From NCBI RefSeq assembly GCF_000004195.4, contig NC_030678.2:136959047-137023046 (forward strand): a stretch of 64,000 nt of DNA. The letters are read 5' to 3'. The first letter of the stretch is position 1. The number at the start of each line of letters is the position of its first letter. Positions 46,901 to 58,900 of this stretch are shown piece by piece. The position numbers and the translations under genes are program-made. Source of the stretch: Xenopus tropicalis (taxonomy: Eukaryota > Chordata > Amphibia > Anura > Pipidae). The notes beneath the pieces are model-generated. The model was not told the DNA's origin. It searched no databases and saw only the letters and a list, made by a program, of their open reading frames with translations.

Positions 46901-49900
46901 GCAGAATCAGGTTTCCACCGTTCATGATGCTATACATTAGTCAAAGGGTGGGGTCAGATCCTGTACGTACACTGGCAGTGGCACAAACTGGTTAGTGTTG
47001 CCAACACGGGAACAGAAGGTATAGCTGAGCTGCAGGTTACTCTGACAGATCTTGTCTTCTCCACAGCCTTCTTTGAGGAAATTAACCTGAAATTAAGAAA
47101 GTAAAGAAAAATTAAGAAAGTAAAGAGAATTTAATTTATTTTGTGGGGAATGCAAAAGAAGATGCAATCTTTGCTACAGGTCTAGTTACCCAAAGCAACG
47201 TAGCAGCTTTTTAAAAGCAAAAATCTTATTGGTTACTATGGGCAAAAATTATGCCCTTTATTACATATGGGGGTAATAGTATGTTTGCTCATACCTCTGT
47301 GGTATAGACGTTTCTTTCCACATCACTCAGAACTGGCATGAGGGGGGGTAATAGGTCCCCAGATGAATGACCCCTGAGATGTGCGTCATGTATGTTGTAG
47401 GTCAGTGTCACTGGAATGGGCCGAAGCTTGTCTTTTATATCTTCCTAAAAGAAATGGACAATCATGGTTGTTCTTTAGTCTAGATCTTCCGTGCAGGGTT
47501 GTCTGAATTACCCAAATGTCACTTAACTAGAGTTCTACCTAATCCAGTTGCAGAACTATAAAGGAGGCAGACCTGAAGATGTTTTTGCTGGGGGGCCCTG
47601 TTGCATATAGATACACCACTGACCAAATACTTCATTTTTGTACCATGCTAAATACTGAACACTCCTAATAAAACAATCACAAGGGACTTGTCAGCAGAAT
47701 CCCAATCCAGAGCAAGCAGAACCAGGCCTGAATTTATGGGCAGACCACAAAGGCCCGGGCCTAGTGCGGCAAAGATCTAGGGGCACCATGCCACCCGCTA
47801 ACCATGTCTGCACTGGGGACTGAACGGAAGGTGGTGAGAGTGCCGTGGGGGCATGCCAGCACATAAGAAATGCGAGTGCAGGGGTGCAAGCGGCCTAGGG
47901 ATGCACCACTTTTAGCAGAACACTATTTGCTAAGCACTACAGCACTTTGTGCAAAGTTGAATCTGCAGATCCATAACACAATGTGACGGTCACCTGTAGC
48001 TGGAATTTGGCAGTTGTACAGTGGCTGGCAGATTGCTTGTGCAGCTCCACGGTGCTAGTATGTTGGGATTCTGAGTCACTAGAATGGCGCTTTAGGAAAA
48101 TCACTCGACTTGACTTTCCTTGAAGTCTCCTGTCTGCTTCAGCCTCAAAGACACATTTAAGAGCTGTGAAGGCAAAATATGATTGGAGAGGAAATGGTGT
48201 TAATAGAAATGTGTGCCTGTGCATCTGCTTACACACATACGGACAATTAGAACATGAATTGAAATATCCACTCTCATTTAGATTTTTTTTTTTTTTTAAA
48301 TTACTTTTGTGAACAAGATTCCATATCAGCTTATAGTAGCATAGCAGCTTTGCTTCTGTTTCAGTTCATTTAAATCTTCTAAAAAATGGTTTTAAAATGA
48401 TTTAATTTTTGTTTCAGTTTAGCAAAACCCTTAAATCTAAATGTGTCTCCCCTTAATGCAAATTGTTTTCCAGTATTTTGGCAGTCACTTCGTTTTTCAT
48501 ATTCTTTGGTGACTTTTACCACCCAGACAATCCCTTTTTGTGAATTTCAAAAACTGTTATTTCTTCCAATCTGCACCCCTTTCCCATGTGAAATCCTATG
48601 AATGCCAATGTTTTTATCCCCCTGTTTAGGCTTAGGCCAAGATTAAGGCCATCAGTCCTATTGTTGTCCTAGTAAGCACTAGTTATCTCCAATGGTAAAA
48701 ACCCCATACTTACTGATTTGAGGGTTATAACTGGCAGGGACAGCGCTGTAACTGAAACACGCTCTTAGTTCCACACTGCAGATGAATGAAAAGAAAGTGA
48801 ATTTGTAACATATAAAACAAAGGCTATGGGAGTAGACCCAGGTTACCCCAAGGTTGCTTTATGGGCAATCATTAGTAAAAACGTGACAGAGGTTTGGGTT
48901 AATTCAACTTCTATAGCAGTCAACCAGGACTGGGCCTGAGGGATACTGGGAAAAAAACCTGGTTGGCCCCAGCCCTAGTGGGCCCTACTGACCCAGACCT
49001 GATCCCCACCAACACCCCCCCACTGACCTCACTACCCCGACTGCATCTAGCTATGAGATACGCATGCTCAGTGGCGGGGTTAGGGGATGTGTGGGATGCA
49101 GGGGCCCCTGGGGTGGCAGCCATGGGGGGCCCCACACACCCCAGTCTGACCCTGATAGCAGCAGAGATGCAATTTCATTTTCAGAATGATGATTACATGC
49201 AGATTCCATTGGATGACAAATATATAAGGAAAAGAAAGACTAAAAAAAAGGAAGAATACAATGAATCAAGACTGTCAGCACTATGTACTCTCATGAAGTA
49301 CTCGCTCACTCAGTTTTGGACCATAAAGGGAAAGAACCATAAAATGTAGTTAAAAGCTGGGATGTCCAACCAAAAAAACACTAAATATACAGTTCTCACC
49401 AGATTCCAGTGCCATGCTTGCAATTCTGATTCTCTAAGTCAATATTTTGTGGAGTGAAAGTGATTTCCTTCAGGACATGAATGACAGTGCGTGACCTGTA
49501 AATAATACAGATTAAATAAAACATAAATTAGATCAAAATATTACATTGGCTTAGTTAAGTATAGACAATCTTTGACAATCTAAATGCTGCAGAAACACCC
49601 AGCATTCCCAAGTCAATTTAACCGCAAAGCAAAATTGTATTAGGTCCCTTTACTCATTAAAAGATTAATATTGATTTCCCTGTGTTCCATTCAAACGTAT
49701 AAGAATTCAAAGGAAAACACTCACCGAAACAGCACTACGGTGTCAGAAAGAGATCCCACCAAAAGATCAGGATAGGAGTTTCCATCAATATCTAATCCCC
49801 CAGACAGGGAGTATCCAAAAGTCTTTATTCCAACACTTATACCATCCAGAATCTGGTGGGCAGTGAGAAACCAAAATAGAAAGCATTCAATAAAAAAGTA

Positions 49901-52900
49901 ATGGTGAAGAGTTACTGAAAAGTGAAATATAATTTGGGATGAAGGAGAGTAAAACAGATGCTTGATAAAATGCTCTGAGCTAATCCTCTTGTGCTGAATG
50001 ACAACCAGCAAGAGCTGGTTTTATTCAGCATTTTTATTTAAATAAAAGAGGGAATTTGATTAATACATTTAATGAGCATTACATGAGCCATTTAAATTGA
50101 AAAAAATAAACAAATATTACTTCAACATCATAAAGGTGTCACTTTCAGGTCTAAATGCCACAACTCATGCAACTAACCTGTGCCGGTTTGGTAACTAATC
50201 CTTTGGGGCTGCCATGATGAATATAAACCTTTCCATTTCCATCAAATGGGGCTCCAATGGCAACATCTGTGAGAAACAGAATTCAGAATATGCTGAACTT
50301 AAATGGACATGATAGGTGTACATAGATGTACATAGGGCTGCACTGTACATAGAGTTGCACTGTACATAGGGTTGCACTGTACATAGAGTTGCACTGTACA
50401 TAGAGTTGCACTGTATATAGGGTTGCACTGTACATAGGGTTGCACTGTACATAGGGTTGCACTGTACATAGGGCTGCACTGTACATAGGGTTGCACTGTA
50501 CATAGGGTTGCACTGTACATAGGGCTGCACTGTACATAGAGTTGCACTGTACATAGGGCTGCACTGTACATAGGGTTGCACTGTACATAGGGCTGCACTG
50601 TACATACGGTTGCACTGTACATAGGGCTGCACTGTACATAGGGCTGCACTGTACATAGAGTTGCACTGTACATAGGGCTGCACTGTACATAGGGCTGCAC
50701 TGTACATAGAGTTGCACTGTACTTAGGGCTGCACTGTACATAGAGTTGCACTGTACATAGGGCTGCACTGTACTTAGGGCTGCACTGTACATAGAGTTGC
50801 ACTGTACATAGGGCTGCACTGTACATAGTGTTACACTGTACATAGGGTTGCACTGTACATAGGGCTGCACTGTACATAGGGCTGCACTGTACATAGAGTT
50901 GCACTGTACATAGAGTTGCACTGTACATAGTGTTACACTGTACATAGGGCTGCACTGTACATAGGGTTGCACTGTACATAGGGCTGCACTGTACATAGGG
51001 CTGCACTGTACATAGAGTTGCACTGTACATAGAGTTGCACTGTACATAGTGTTACACTGTACATAGGGCTGCACTGTACATAGGGTTGCACTGTACATAG
51101 GGTTGCACTGTACATAGGGTTACACTGTACATAGGGCTGCACTGTACATAGGGTTGCACTGTACATAGGGTTGCACTGTACATAGTGTTACACTGTACAT
51201 AGGGCTGCACTGTACATAGGGTTGCACTGTACATAGGGTTGCACTGTACATAGGGTTACACTGTACATAGGGTTGCACTGTACATAGGGTTACACTGTAC
51301 ATAGGGTTGCACTGTACATAGGGTTACACTGTACATAGTGTTACACTGTACATAGGGCTGCACTGTACATAGGGTTGCACTGTACATAGGGTTGCACTGT
51401 ACATAGGGTTGCACTGTACATAGGGTTACACTGTACATAGGGCTGCACTGTACATAGGGCTGCACTGTACATAGAGTTGCACTGTCCATAGAGTTTCACT
51501 GTCCATAGGGTTGCACTGTACATAGGGTTGCACTGTACATAGGGCTGCACTGTACATAGGGTTGCACTGTACATAGAGTTGCACTGTACATAGGGTTGCA
51601 CTGTACATAGAGTTGCACTGTACATAGGGTTGCACTGTACATAGAGTTGCACTGTACATAGAGTTGCACTGTACATAGGGTTGCACTGTACATAGAGTTG
51701 CACTGTACATAGGGGGGGGGTTAGGGGACGCGCCTGGCTGGGGGCATCAGCAGGACCCCTGGGACGGAAGCCCCAGTGGGCCCTTCACCCCCCAGTCCAA
51801 CCCTGATTCCAGCAGAGTCACAATTTGATACCTTAGATATGACTGAAAGCCTACATTGAAGGTCATTCAGATGGGGGGGGGTTACTTTTAGATATTCTTG
51901 TAACTAGGACAGAAAAACTAATATAGTGATGTTTACTTATATCTGTAACCTTGCTATAGGCTAAGCGGGGTCCAGTCAAATGTTGGGCATCATCGGTCGC
52001 ACGAAAGATTGTTAAATCCGCCACTAACCTTCAGGGCTGAAACGGCAGATAAGGAGGTAGAAACAATAGGATTTCTACCTCCTTTTGCCGATTCAGCCCT
52101 GACGGCAGATTTTGCTCAGGCGCCTTTTATGGCGCCCGATCAAAATCTTTTAACCTGGCCGATCGGCGAGTCGACCGATATCAGCAGCCTCATGCGACTT
52201 GCCATACACGCACCGAATATCGTGCAAAACAACGTTTCGTACGATATTATCGGTGCGTGTATGGCCAGTTTAAGGTGATAAAAAAATCCAAAACCACTGG
52301 TCTATATTACCATATTTCAATGCTACTTTTTTAAAACATCTTAATTAATTCTTAATTTTCTATACAAGTATATATACACATAGACAGTGTTCAATAAAAT
52401 TATAAATAATGACAGTATTTTGAGTTGGAGTCTCACATATAATTACACGCACATACTGTATGTTTATGCTACTTTGTAATCTTCTATCTTAATCCATAGT
52501 ATCCTATTATACCTTCATGAAAGCTTAGCTACTCCCTAGCTGCAAATACAAGATTCAGAAAGTACTTTTCGGATTTTCAAATTTGCATCTGGAAAGGGTT
52601 TTTACGCTCTTGAGAAAACAGACCTTTGAAACCATCCTGGTTAATGTCTCCCAAGCTGCCAATGGCAATTCCAAACATAGACCCTTCAGACCCATTAAGT
52701 CGGAGGGGGGGTGATTTATCCAGTTTTCCAGCCTGATTCATATAAACGTAAACAGCGCCACCGATCTCATCTTTCCGTGAGAAGAAATTAGGGGCACCCA
52801 CAAGCAAATCCATCCATCTAATGGAAGCAATAAAATAAATACAAATACATTTAGCATAAGAGATAGGGGGAATCAAAATCATAAATTGGAACCACATAAC

Positions 52901-55900
52901 AAATGTCATTAAGTTGCAATCAAATTGACTTTTTTGCCATTTTTTTGCATTTGGTTATGGCTGCTGCTTGAAAATCTATATATACAGTATATATATTGGA
53001 TAAGAGAAGATTCTCCTTCTGTGTCAGATATATTGACATTTAAGATGCCTTTGTTTACAAAATCCAATAGTACAAAACAATCGTATTTGGTTTATTTCAT
53101 GTTTAAATGATTTTCATAAGTAGATCCAAATCTCAGAAGAAAACCCTAATAAATCTAATAAATCCTAGGTCTCAAGTGCTTAGTGAATGCAAATCTGAAC
53201 CCTTGAATTTATGTGATTTTAAACCTCTGGACAACTGACAACCATTTATATAAGACGATTCAAATTGATTTGTATTCAAATATAAACCTATAAAGTTGGG
53301 TACTATTAGGTTTTTATCCAAATCCAAAATGATATAGTTGGAGGACCCCTGATCCTTTCCTTTACTATAACAGAACACTTACCCATCATTATTGAGATCC
53401 TCAATGGCAACTGAGTACCCAAATGATGATGCCAGGGTCTCTCCCCATAAAGTCACTTCTGGGATGAGCTGGCTTCCATTGTCCCGACGAAGAATAACCA
53501 CAGCACCTGTATGATTTGCCCGGGGCGCCCCGCTTACAAAGCTCAGTGTGTTCCGCCCAGTTACCCCCCACCCTGAGTCGACTGAGAAACCTAGAGAATG
53601 CAGGGTATGAATCACAAGAGTTATTTCTGTGGCAGTGGAGACTGTAAGAAACAGACAGAAATATAACAAGTACAAATGAGATGTTAGCGAGAAGAGAAAG
53701 CAAAAGGGATAGCAAAAAGCTTCCAGACTAATCTCAGAAATAAACAGTAAGCAATCCTTGCACTAACAACAATACTGCTGCCTGCTTTAATAGATTAGTG
53801 TCGGTTCTCTCCCATGTTTAGCTGTACAAAGTTATCTCAAAAACATTAGTAAGTTTGGAGCTATTTGTAATGGTTCTACTTTTTTTTCTTAATTTTTGGC
53901 AAAGAAATAATATATCAAATTCTCTCTTATGTTGCTTTACCCATCTCCAGTGTGTTCTTAATTGAAAAGCACGGGTGAAAGTAGAGCTTTAGATTTTCAT
54001 TTAATTTACCTAGGGCTTCTCAGTCCCAGTAAGCCATGCCTCAAGCACACATTGTCTGGATATACCCGTGTGGGCTCTTGTCGGAAATATACCCAGACAA
54101 ACTGCACAGATGGCCAGAGAGGATAATTAATTGATTAAATCCAGAACAAAAATCTAGGCAAAGAAATGGTGCACTGTTGTTCTTCTACTAGGGCAAGCCC
54201 ATCATCTAGGGTGACCACTTGAAAATTCAGGGACACATCTAAAAAATCCAGCCACCAGGGCTGAACTGATTACGGTTCATTTTAAATGCAATAGGTGCTG
54301 CCCTACAACATGGATTTATTATTTATTCCCCTGAATTGTCATGTGATTTGGTCACCCTACCATGATCCCTAATTATGCTGGACATGGATCAGCTCCCCCT
54401 CATTTCCTAGCCCCTTGTGTTTGAAGCAGGTGAAGAAGCAATCAGGCTCACTGGAACAGCAACATGGGTGGGTGGGTGGGTTTGTGAGTGAATGGAATGA
54501 AGGGTTAGAGGTGCCCAATCACATCAAGCTCATCGGTTCATGGCTTCAAGACACCAGCAGACAAAGGATGTTGCCCACAGGGTTAAACATGAAATCAGTT
54601 TAGAATGAATGCCACCCATTTGAAAGGAAATCTAGAATTTACTTGTTTTATGGATTTTAAACCTATTTCTCAATATAAATCAAAACCACTGGAAGTCAGA
54701 TTAATAGAAAAAATGCCTATAGCTTTTTGATGGATTCAGCATCCCAAAATCATCGTTTTATTGCCTAGCTTGGGATAAATACAAATGAAGGCTTGGACAA
54801 TGTTTTATATTTTTTCTTATAGAATTGATTAGTAAATAGCTATACATTTCTAAACATATATAGCTCTTGTGTATTATAAGTATATTAAAAGTCACCGAGC
54901 AAATCCATGGTCATGTAAACGCCCCAGATTGTAGGCTTATGTCATGGATCACAAGTGACATCACTAAGCACAATTTATGACTGGTGACCTCACTAAGCAC
55001 TGTCTATAAGGGTATATTTTATAGGCCAGTTAAATTCCTGGCTCTTCCAAACCACTGCCTGGTTGCTATATACAAAACAACTCAATAATTAAAAAACTGC
55101 AAATAATAAAAATTATGGCCAATTGCAAAATGTCTCAGAACAGAACTCTCTACATTATACTGAAAGTTCATTTAAAGGCAAACTTTCCCTTGAACAACCC
55201 GTTACATTTTTAATGAATGTACCGTATATTAAAGTATATTGGAAAGTTGTTTAAACCTGCATCTTTTTTTTGGGTGTTCAAAACAATAAGCTTCTCACAC
55301 CTCACATTCCAGATAATAGATCTAATGCCTAATGTTTATTAATAGATGAATCAGCAGAAATACACAAAAAGAGGTTGTGGGAGCACTCCAAGGCTAAATA
55401 AAGTATACAAATACAATGGAAGTGCAACTGATCTGGCCAAATTAATTACAAACATACAGAAAGACAAAAAGGATTGATCAATGCCTTTAAAAAGAATGGG
55501 TGTTGGTTAATGGGCAGTCTTCTCCTCTACAAGCCGCAAGCGGGGGAGGATTTGGTCTGGGGAACCAGGCAATCTCTCTCTATATAAGCAAAAGGCATGG
55601 GAGTGACTAAGCCCTCTGATTCAAACCAGCCCCCAGGTCAAGAATGGCAATAGTGCACGGGAGTGCCAGCCTTTGAAAAATATGACCAGAGGTAAATAGA
55701 TAGGACCACCATACGGGGTTTACCTTGACGTGGTATGGTGGCTTACCAATCTTATGATCATAATTTTGTAACTAAAAACCCCTGTTTCTTGTCAATATAC
55801 TGTATGCACTAGCATGAAACTAATAGACAATTTACTTATGAAACAGGGGACCAGGGAATGTGCATTGATCAATCCTTTCTGTCTTTCTGTATGTTTGGAA

Positions 55901-58900
55901 TCAGCAGAAATGACTTTTACTGTGAATTTATATTGCAGTTATTCATTTCTAAATGTAAATACAGAGCGAGAGTAGTTTTTGTGTATATTCTCTAAATGGA
56001 AAATAAACACAATGTATAAGGAATGGTTCCCCTGTATATAACGCACAGAAACGAACTAAAATACCTAACTAAAACAGATCTGTAAAGATGGATGATGTTT
56101 AACTTGGTTTTAGCACAGCCATGAGCAGGGCAAGGAACATACAGTAGAGATACAATAGCAGTGAAAGTTAGAGAATGGAATTAATTCAGTGAAAAAGCAT
56201 ATTGCTAATTGGATGAGGCATTTACATGCTTCCCAACAGAAAAGCAACTGGGTTTAAGAATAGCCTATTATGGTGGGCAACTGCCATTATTGTCGGAGAT
56301 ACAAGGGCTCATTTACGCCTGCAAGTGCGGCTGCGGTCCCCAAAGTTTCCTCGCAGTCACTTGCATGTAAAACCACTTTCATTAAAGGTACTTGCGTAAA
56401 AATCCACTAGCATTTCCATATAGTCCCCTCAGTGCTGCTTGGTTTTCCTGCCTTCTGTCCCGAATCAAGTGCTGATGCGCCTATTGATGCAGGGGAATCT
56501 GCACCCTGACCAGTCCAACGCTCCAGGGTCCCCTTCATACCCAACATCAATAGCCACAAAAATCAGGCACAGATATTGCTTGGAAGCAAAGCACTGGAAA
56601 TGATGCCAGATGAACTTCTGCGCAGTTTTGTTCAATTAGCCACCAACTCCTTGTGCAATTGCATAAGTTTTGGGGAATCAGGTGCAAATGTGGTACATGC
56701 AGCACAACTGCATTACCCCTTTGCGACTGCAATGGTGCTGGAATTTGTAGAAAATGTTGCATTGTTGGGGAAAAAACATTGTGATTGTGGTCAAAATTGC
56801 AATTTTCTCACTGCACTTGTGGGTGTACATGAGCCCTCTATGAAAGAAGGAAGCAGAGCCATAGAAGCATAGGGACAGCAAGGGTCAGTGGGCAAATAAG
56901 AATTTCATTGCATGCCAAGAACTAAGTAAATGTTGGTATTTGGTCCCTATGTGAGATTTTGTGACTTTCAATGTCTTCAGTCCAGATGTTCTGGCCCAAG
57001 TTGAATCAGGCAAAAGGAAATAGGTAGAAGGACACGGTGAGAACATGCAAAGTGGTTAAGCAGATGTAAATCAGGAAAGACACTGATGTCATATGCAGTT
57101 AAAGCAAAAAGCATCAACAATAAGCCAATAATATCGTAAAGGTCAAACTGCACCTCTGAGGATTACAAAAAAATGTATAGGCAACCAGGCAAATGGCCAT
57201 AATTATCAATTATGGAAATCTGAAATTCGCAAAGACGTGTAACACACACACTTGAGGTTTAAGGAACTAATAATGGTTATTATCTAATTGCCTGGGAACT
57301 CTTTTCAAACAATTTATGGTGCTTTTCTAATGGCATTTAAATATTGGGAACTTGGAGAGTGCTATAATTATTCAAAATTTATTAAGGAGATTCTGACCAG
57401 CAGAAAGTTACTTTGTGACATGCAATACAAAAGCATATGACATGAAGTCTACCAGCTAGGGACAAAGACATACCAGACGGATGAAGGTAGCACGCAGGAG
57501 GTGGGAGCTGAACCCGGCCCCCATACACATATGCAAGTTACAAACCTAAATAGCTATTGAGGGCTACGTCATGGCCCAGTCTGGTTCCCTTCTCCCTGGG
57601 CTCCAGCGTTTTATACACCAACTGATCCGGATCTGAACTATCAATGTTTGTGACAAACAAGAGTCCTGTGCCATGAAAGTGAATGCCCCCCAAGGTGGAG
57701 GAAATGAGGAACGGAAAAGAGACAAGAAAAGAGACAGCAAGTTAGAAGGCGCAGAGGATATTGTCATGGCATTGGAAGATGCAAGAGAGAGGAATCATGG
57801 GAGAGAAAGCATAACTGCATCAAAAGAGCCAAATAATCCCAGTTTTTAATTGAATTTTCAAATTGGTTCTCAGACAAATTTGTTCTCAAAAGTACAATTT
57901 AAAGCAGCCATTCCTATAATACCCTGATCAAATAAGTTGTTTGCAACAAATGTTCTATAAGTAGTACTTTGGGCATTGAAAACCAGCATGTTTAGTCCAA
58001 GACAGGAGTGAATTGATCAGCCCAACTGGGAACACATTTTTTTATCATCAAAAATGCATCAAATCCTCAGAGAATTCAGACAAGACTGAATATTGATTTT
58101 TTTAGATGTAATCTGTAGCTGTGAATCAGCTGACTATTGGTTTTATATAATAAAGGGCTTACAGTATACTGTAGGTTACCAGTCATTGTGGGACTAGCCT
58201 GTCTCTTGTGCACTTCAATCATTTGATTTAAGATTACGGATTTTTTAAGCAATTATTTTGCTCTGCGAAATTAATTTGTCTCTGCCTCTTCCTCCCTGTA
58301 CAGACACAGAGGAATTGCTCCAGAGATTCTCCCAAAAAAGCACTCCCACACTTGATCCATATGTATAGTCTGTTGGTATACCATTTTCTGACCGATATGT
58401 CCTTAAATTTTCTAACAAGAAAAGAAACCTACTGCTCATTGATTCTCTAAATGACTGTAAATATCACTTCCCAGACAGTCAATGCTGGTGCCAGAAACTC
58501 TTCTTTTCAAATCTGGTTATAAAGGGCACGCTCTGTACAAGACATTGTATTGATGCAGAAATCTGTTAGACCTGTGTGTATGTTAAACTGGGCTGGATGA
58601 TTTTGCTGGTGGAAAGCAGGTAGGAGCTTGGCTTGTTACAGGCGCAGAATACATGAGTCGATTCATGTGCTGAATGTACATTTTGCCTATTGCCTATTTC
58701 TTTAATAACAGGAAAAATCCATAATGTTTGTTATTTCTTGAGCTAAACAGGGCAAACAGGAAATTGAATCTACCCCATGTTTGATCCTCGTGAGGGAGAT
58801 TAATTAAATTACCAGTACCCGGATAATCCCCCTGCATAATGGAATGTTACTTACCAAATTACAGAGAAGGAAGGGGTTGTATACTATTAATCTAATTATC

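Larger units (their letters stand above)
53591..57545 (-). other. itga7 intron (4 kb)
   Basis: It holds the small elements at 54208 and 55450. A plus-strand frame at 56576-56872 and its minus shadows carry no recognised features. No extra X exon could be identified. Confidence 0.5.

Noticed and set aside
48963..49349. A 128-codon plus-strand frame
   Set aside because: It begins inside a GC-rich dispersed repeat and continues into intron sequence; no protein similarity recognised.
50195..51710. Several minus-strand open frames up to 271 codons with a [13 protein letters not shown] repeat
   Set aside because: They are the same 17-bp minisatellite read in three phases inside an itga7 intron; the absence of stops follows from the unit's sequence and does not show coding.
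56576..56872. A 98-codon plus-strand frame in an itga7 intron
   Set aside because: No recognisable domain, no splice support and it is opposite overlapping minus frames of similar length.
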